Positions 5,403 to 7,309 of a DNA stretch of 7,309 nucleotides are shown here, one piece after another. A program made the position numbers and the translations under genes. The first letter of the stretch is position 1, and each line of letters starts with the position of its first letter. This DNA comes from Opitutales bacterium. Its GTDB lineage: Bacteria; Verrucomicrobiota; Verrucomicrobiia; Opitutales; T3Sed10-336. A model generated the notes under the pieces. That model was not told the origin of the DNA. It worked only from the letters and a program-made list of their open reading frames with translations, and searched no databases. Where the stretch lies: the NCBI GenBank assembly GCA_007132315.1, contig SLOW01000025.1, forward strand, positions 1 through 7,309, in the 5' to 3' direction.

Positions 5403-7271
5403 ATGCACGATTTTACCAGTAAACGTTACGATGTGATCGTCTGCGGCGCCGGTCATGCCGGCACCGAAGCCGCGCTGGCGGCGGCGCGGATGGGTGCGCA
5501 AACCCTGTTGCTGAGCGGGAACATCGACACGATCGGTCAGATGAGCTGCAATCCGGCGATTGGCGGCCAGGCCAAAGGACACATGGTGCGCGAAATCGAC
5601 GCCCTCGGTGGAGAAATGGGTGTCAACGCGGACGTCACGGGCATTCAGTACCGCAAACTTAACGCCTCCAAGGGCCCGGCAGTGCAGGCGCCGCGGACCC
5701 AGTGCGACAAGAAAGCCTATCAGTTCCGCTTGAAGCACACCATCGAGTTGCAAGAAAACCTGACCCTGTTCCAGGCGACCGTGAACAACCTGATTTTCGA
5801 AGGAGATCGAGTGGTCGGGTGTCGAACCAATCTCGATGTCGATTTCTATGGTACAATGATCGTCGTAACGACCGGCACCTTCCTGCGCGGGTTGATGCAC
5901 GTGGGCAGGAATAAGAACGAAGGTGGCAGGATGGGGGATTATAGCGCGAAAACGCTCTCCGCCAGCTTCCTGGAGGCCGGCATCGAGCTGGAGCGGCTGA
6001 AAACGGGTACGCCGCCCAGGCTGCTGGGGCGCAGCATCGACTTTTCGGTGATGGAGGAGCAGAAGGGCGATGACGAACCGAGCCTCTTTGGTTTTTACGA
6101 CACCCGGGATGGCGAGGGATTGTTCCACGTGGAACAATCCGCCGAACGTCGGCTGGGATGGCAACCCGGTGAGAGCCAGGTGTCCTGTTTTATCACGTAC
6201 ACCACCGAAGAAACGGAACGGATCGTTCGAGAAAATCTGCACCTGTCTCCCATGTACAGCGGCCAGATTGAAGGCACCGGCCCGCGGTATTGTCCGAGCA
6301 TCGAGGATAAATTCATCCGTTTTCCGGACAAACCGTCTCATCGCTTCTTCCTGGAACCGGAGGGGCGGAATACCAACGAGTATTACATCAATGGTTGTTC
6401 CACCAGCCTGCCGCTGGATGTGCAGATCGCTATGATCCAAAGTGTGCCGGGTCTGGAGAAGGCGGTGATTTTGCGGCCGGCCTACGCGGTGGAGTACGAT
6501 TTCGCGCCACCGACCCAGTTGCACCCTTCATTGGAGTCCAAAAAGGTGGAGAATCTCTTTTTCGCGGGTCAGATCAACGGAACGTCCGGTTACGAGGAGG
6601 CCGCTGCCCAGGGATTGGTGGCCGGGGTCAACGCGGTGCGCAAGGGCAGAGGAGAGGATCCCATGATTTTGGGCCGGCACGAGGGTTATATTGGGGTGCT
6701 CATCGACGATCTGGTCACCAAGGGGACGTCGGAACCGTATCGCATGTTCACCAGTCGGGCGGAGTACCGTCTGCTGTTCAATCACGGCAGCGCCGAGCTG
6801 CGGCTGCGCCACCACGCTCGCCAACACGGACTGCTTTCTCCGGCTCGCTTGGAACGGATCGAGGCCAAGGCGAGTGCCATCGATACATGGATCAAACGAT
6901 TGGAATCGGAGCGGACGGAGGAGGGGACCCTGGCCGAACGCGCACGGCGCCGGGAGCCGAACATTCCTTTTCCCGTGGCGTTTCGGAATCTCTCGACTGC
7001 CGTACGTGAAGAGGTTCTCTACCGGGTCACTTACCGGGGTTACCTCGGACGCGAACTGAAACAGATAGAAAAGCTCTCCCAGGTCGAAAACATATGCGTC
7101 CCTGAGAGCCTGAACTTTTTGAATATCAATGGATTAAGGAAGGAAAGCGCGCAGAAACTCGAGGCCGTTCGGCCCCGTACGCTCGGCCAGGCGGGGCGCA
7201 TCAGCGGCGTCAATCCCGCCGATATCAACATCCTAATGGTTTACCTCGCGGGCAAACAAAAGAAGAGCTGA
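5403..7271 (+). CDS. mnmG: tRNA uridine-5-carboxymethylaminomethyl modification enzyme MnmG (GidA), 622 aa
   Basis: FAD-dependent partner of MnmE in modification of the U34 wobble base of tRNA; it acts in the cytoplasm. Seen directly: the dinucleotide-binding GxGxxG as Gly15-Ala-Gly17-His-Ala-Gly20, SCNPAIGG at 48-55, GGRMGD, KTGTPPR at 200-206, the conserved Cys297 in Arg-Tyr-Cys-Pro-Ser-Ile-Glu-Asp, GYEEAAAQG at 396-404, Met-Phe-Thr-Ser-Arg-Ala-Glu-Tyr-Arg-Leu, and the C-terminal MnmE-binding helical part with Gly-Gln-Ala-Gly-Arg-Ile-Ser-Gly-Val. The length matches the family. ATG at 5403 is chosen because the FAD-binding strand begins at residue 9; upstream in-frame ATGs from 5187 would add 72 unrelated residues. 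Between about residues 225 and 255 the loop before Cys-Phe-Ile-Thr-Tyr-Thr appears nearly 20 residues longer than in E. coli, and it encodes parS. Only 38 bases follow the stop; rsmG, parA and parB are expected beyond the window. Confidence 0.98.
   Translation: MHDFTSKRYDVIVCGAGHAGTEAALAAARMGAQTLLLSGNIDTIGQMSCNPAIGGQAKGHMVREIDALGGEMGVNADVTGIQYRKLNASKGPAVQAPRTQCDKKAYQFRLKHTIELQENLTLFQATVNNLIFEGDRVVGCRTNLDVDFYGTMIVVTTGTFLRGLMHVGRNKNEGGRMGDYSAKTLSASFLEAGIELERLKTGTPPRLLGRSIDFSVMEEQKGDDEPSLFGFYDTRDGEGLFHVEQSAERRLGWQPGESQVSCFITYTTEETERIVRENLHLSPMYSGQIEGTGPRYCPSIEDKFIRFPDKPSHRFFLEPEGRNTNEYYINGCSTSLPLDVQIAMIQSVPGLEKAVILRPAYAVEYDFAPPTQLHPSLESKKVENLFFAGQINGTSGYEEAAAQGLVAGVNAVRKGRGEDPMILGRHEGYIGVLIDDLVTKGTSEPYRMFTSRAEYRLLFNHGSAELRLRHHARQHGLLSPARLERIEAKASAIDTWIKRLESERTEEGTLAERARRREPNIPFPVAFRNLSTAVREEVLYRVTYRGYLGRELKQIEKLSQVENICVPESLNFLNINGLRKESAQKLEAVRPRTLGQAGRISGVNPADINILMVYLAGKQKKS
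6117..6140. promoter_or_regulatory. parS: parS centromere site (ParB-binding) inside mnmG
   Basis: A perfect 24-bp palindrome whose arms are GGATTGTTCCAC and its reverse complement. The central 16 bases, TGTTCCACGTGGAACA, match the well-known bacterial chromosomal parS pattern (B. subtilis TGTTTCACGTGAAACA; Pseudomonas sites use the TTCCACGTGGAA form). ParB loads here, spreads on neighbouring DNA as a CTP-dependent clamp, and with ParA segregates the replication origin and recruits SMC. It is read through as Leu240-Phe-His-Val-Glu-Gln245 of MnmG. The position inside mnmG agrees with the common order mnmE-mnmG-rsmG-parA-parB near the origin. It is the only strong site in the window. Confidence 0.88.
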
Positions 7272-7309
7272 GTCCGGGTGATCGTATTCTCTCCCGGTCT
7301 CAATATGGG

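Noticed and set aside
5388..6524. 378-codon open frame on the minus strand opposite mnmG
   Set aside because: Antisense shadow of mnmG with no recognisable domain.
7272..7309. Start of a following gene (GTG at 7278 or ATG at 7305)
   Set aside because: Too few bases remain to identify any protein; rsmG is only expected from common gene order.

Overview
This is a GC-rich bacterial chromosome segment carrying six intact genes. It looks like conserved core genome with one accessory insertion. RecA, MnmE and MnmG are complete and show all their family signatures. The wording of RecA (EHALDP preceded by Asp-Val, and a PETTPGG form of loop L2), the near absence of Shine-Dalgarno sequences, and a dispersed-repeat-like spacer recall the Verrucomicrobiota/Kiritimatiellota side of the PVC superphylum. 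That placement is an inference and could be wrong. An exported beta-barrel protein points to a diderm cell.

Layout, left to right. Positions 95-664 (+) encode a small outer-membrane beta-barrel protein. It converges, with a 9-base gap, on a short YdjM/DUF457-type membrane protein at 674-1165 (-), which starts at TTG. A 188-base divergent intergenic region follows. It holds a 12-bp inverted pair, a TCACGTGA palindrome and two mutually exclusive hairpins in the recA leader, and then recA itself (1354-2442). Positions 2443-2996 contain no recognisable gene but several hairpins.

The right half is an operon-like run of antitoxin, toxin, mnmE and mnmG, all on +. A Phd/YefM-type antitoxin (2997-3236) overlaps a PIN-domain toxin (3233-3670) by 4 bases. 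The toxin stop in turn overlaps the ATG of mnmE (3667-5022) by 4 bases. A type II toxin-antitoxin pair is therefore built directly, with translational coupling, into the front of a housekeeping tRNA-modification operon. After 380 bases that hold a repeat-like element comes mnmG (5403-7271). MnmE and MnmG together modify U34 in the anticodon of certain tRNAs; many PIN-domain VapC toxins cut tRNA anticodon loops or rRNA.

The most striking element is a perfect 24-bp palindrome inside mnmG (6117-6140) whose core, TGTTCCACGTGGAACA, matches the parS centromere bound by ParB. In many bacteria mnmE-mnmG is followed by rsmG-parA-parB near the replication origin, so the window probably lies in the origin-proximal centromere domain. 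parS is read through as Leu-Phe-His-Val-Glu-Gln, inside a loop that seems longer than in E. coli MnmG. No mobile element, CRISPR array, rRNA or tRNA gene was found.
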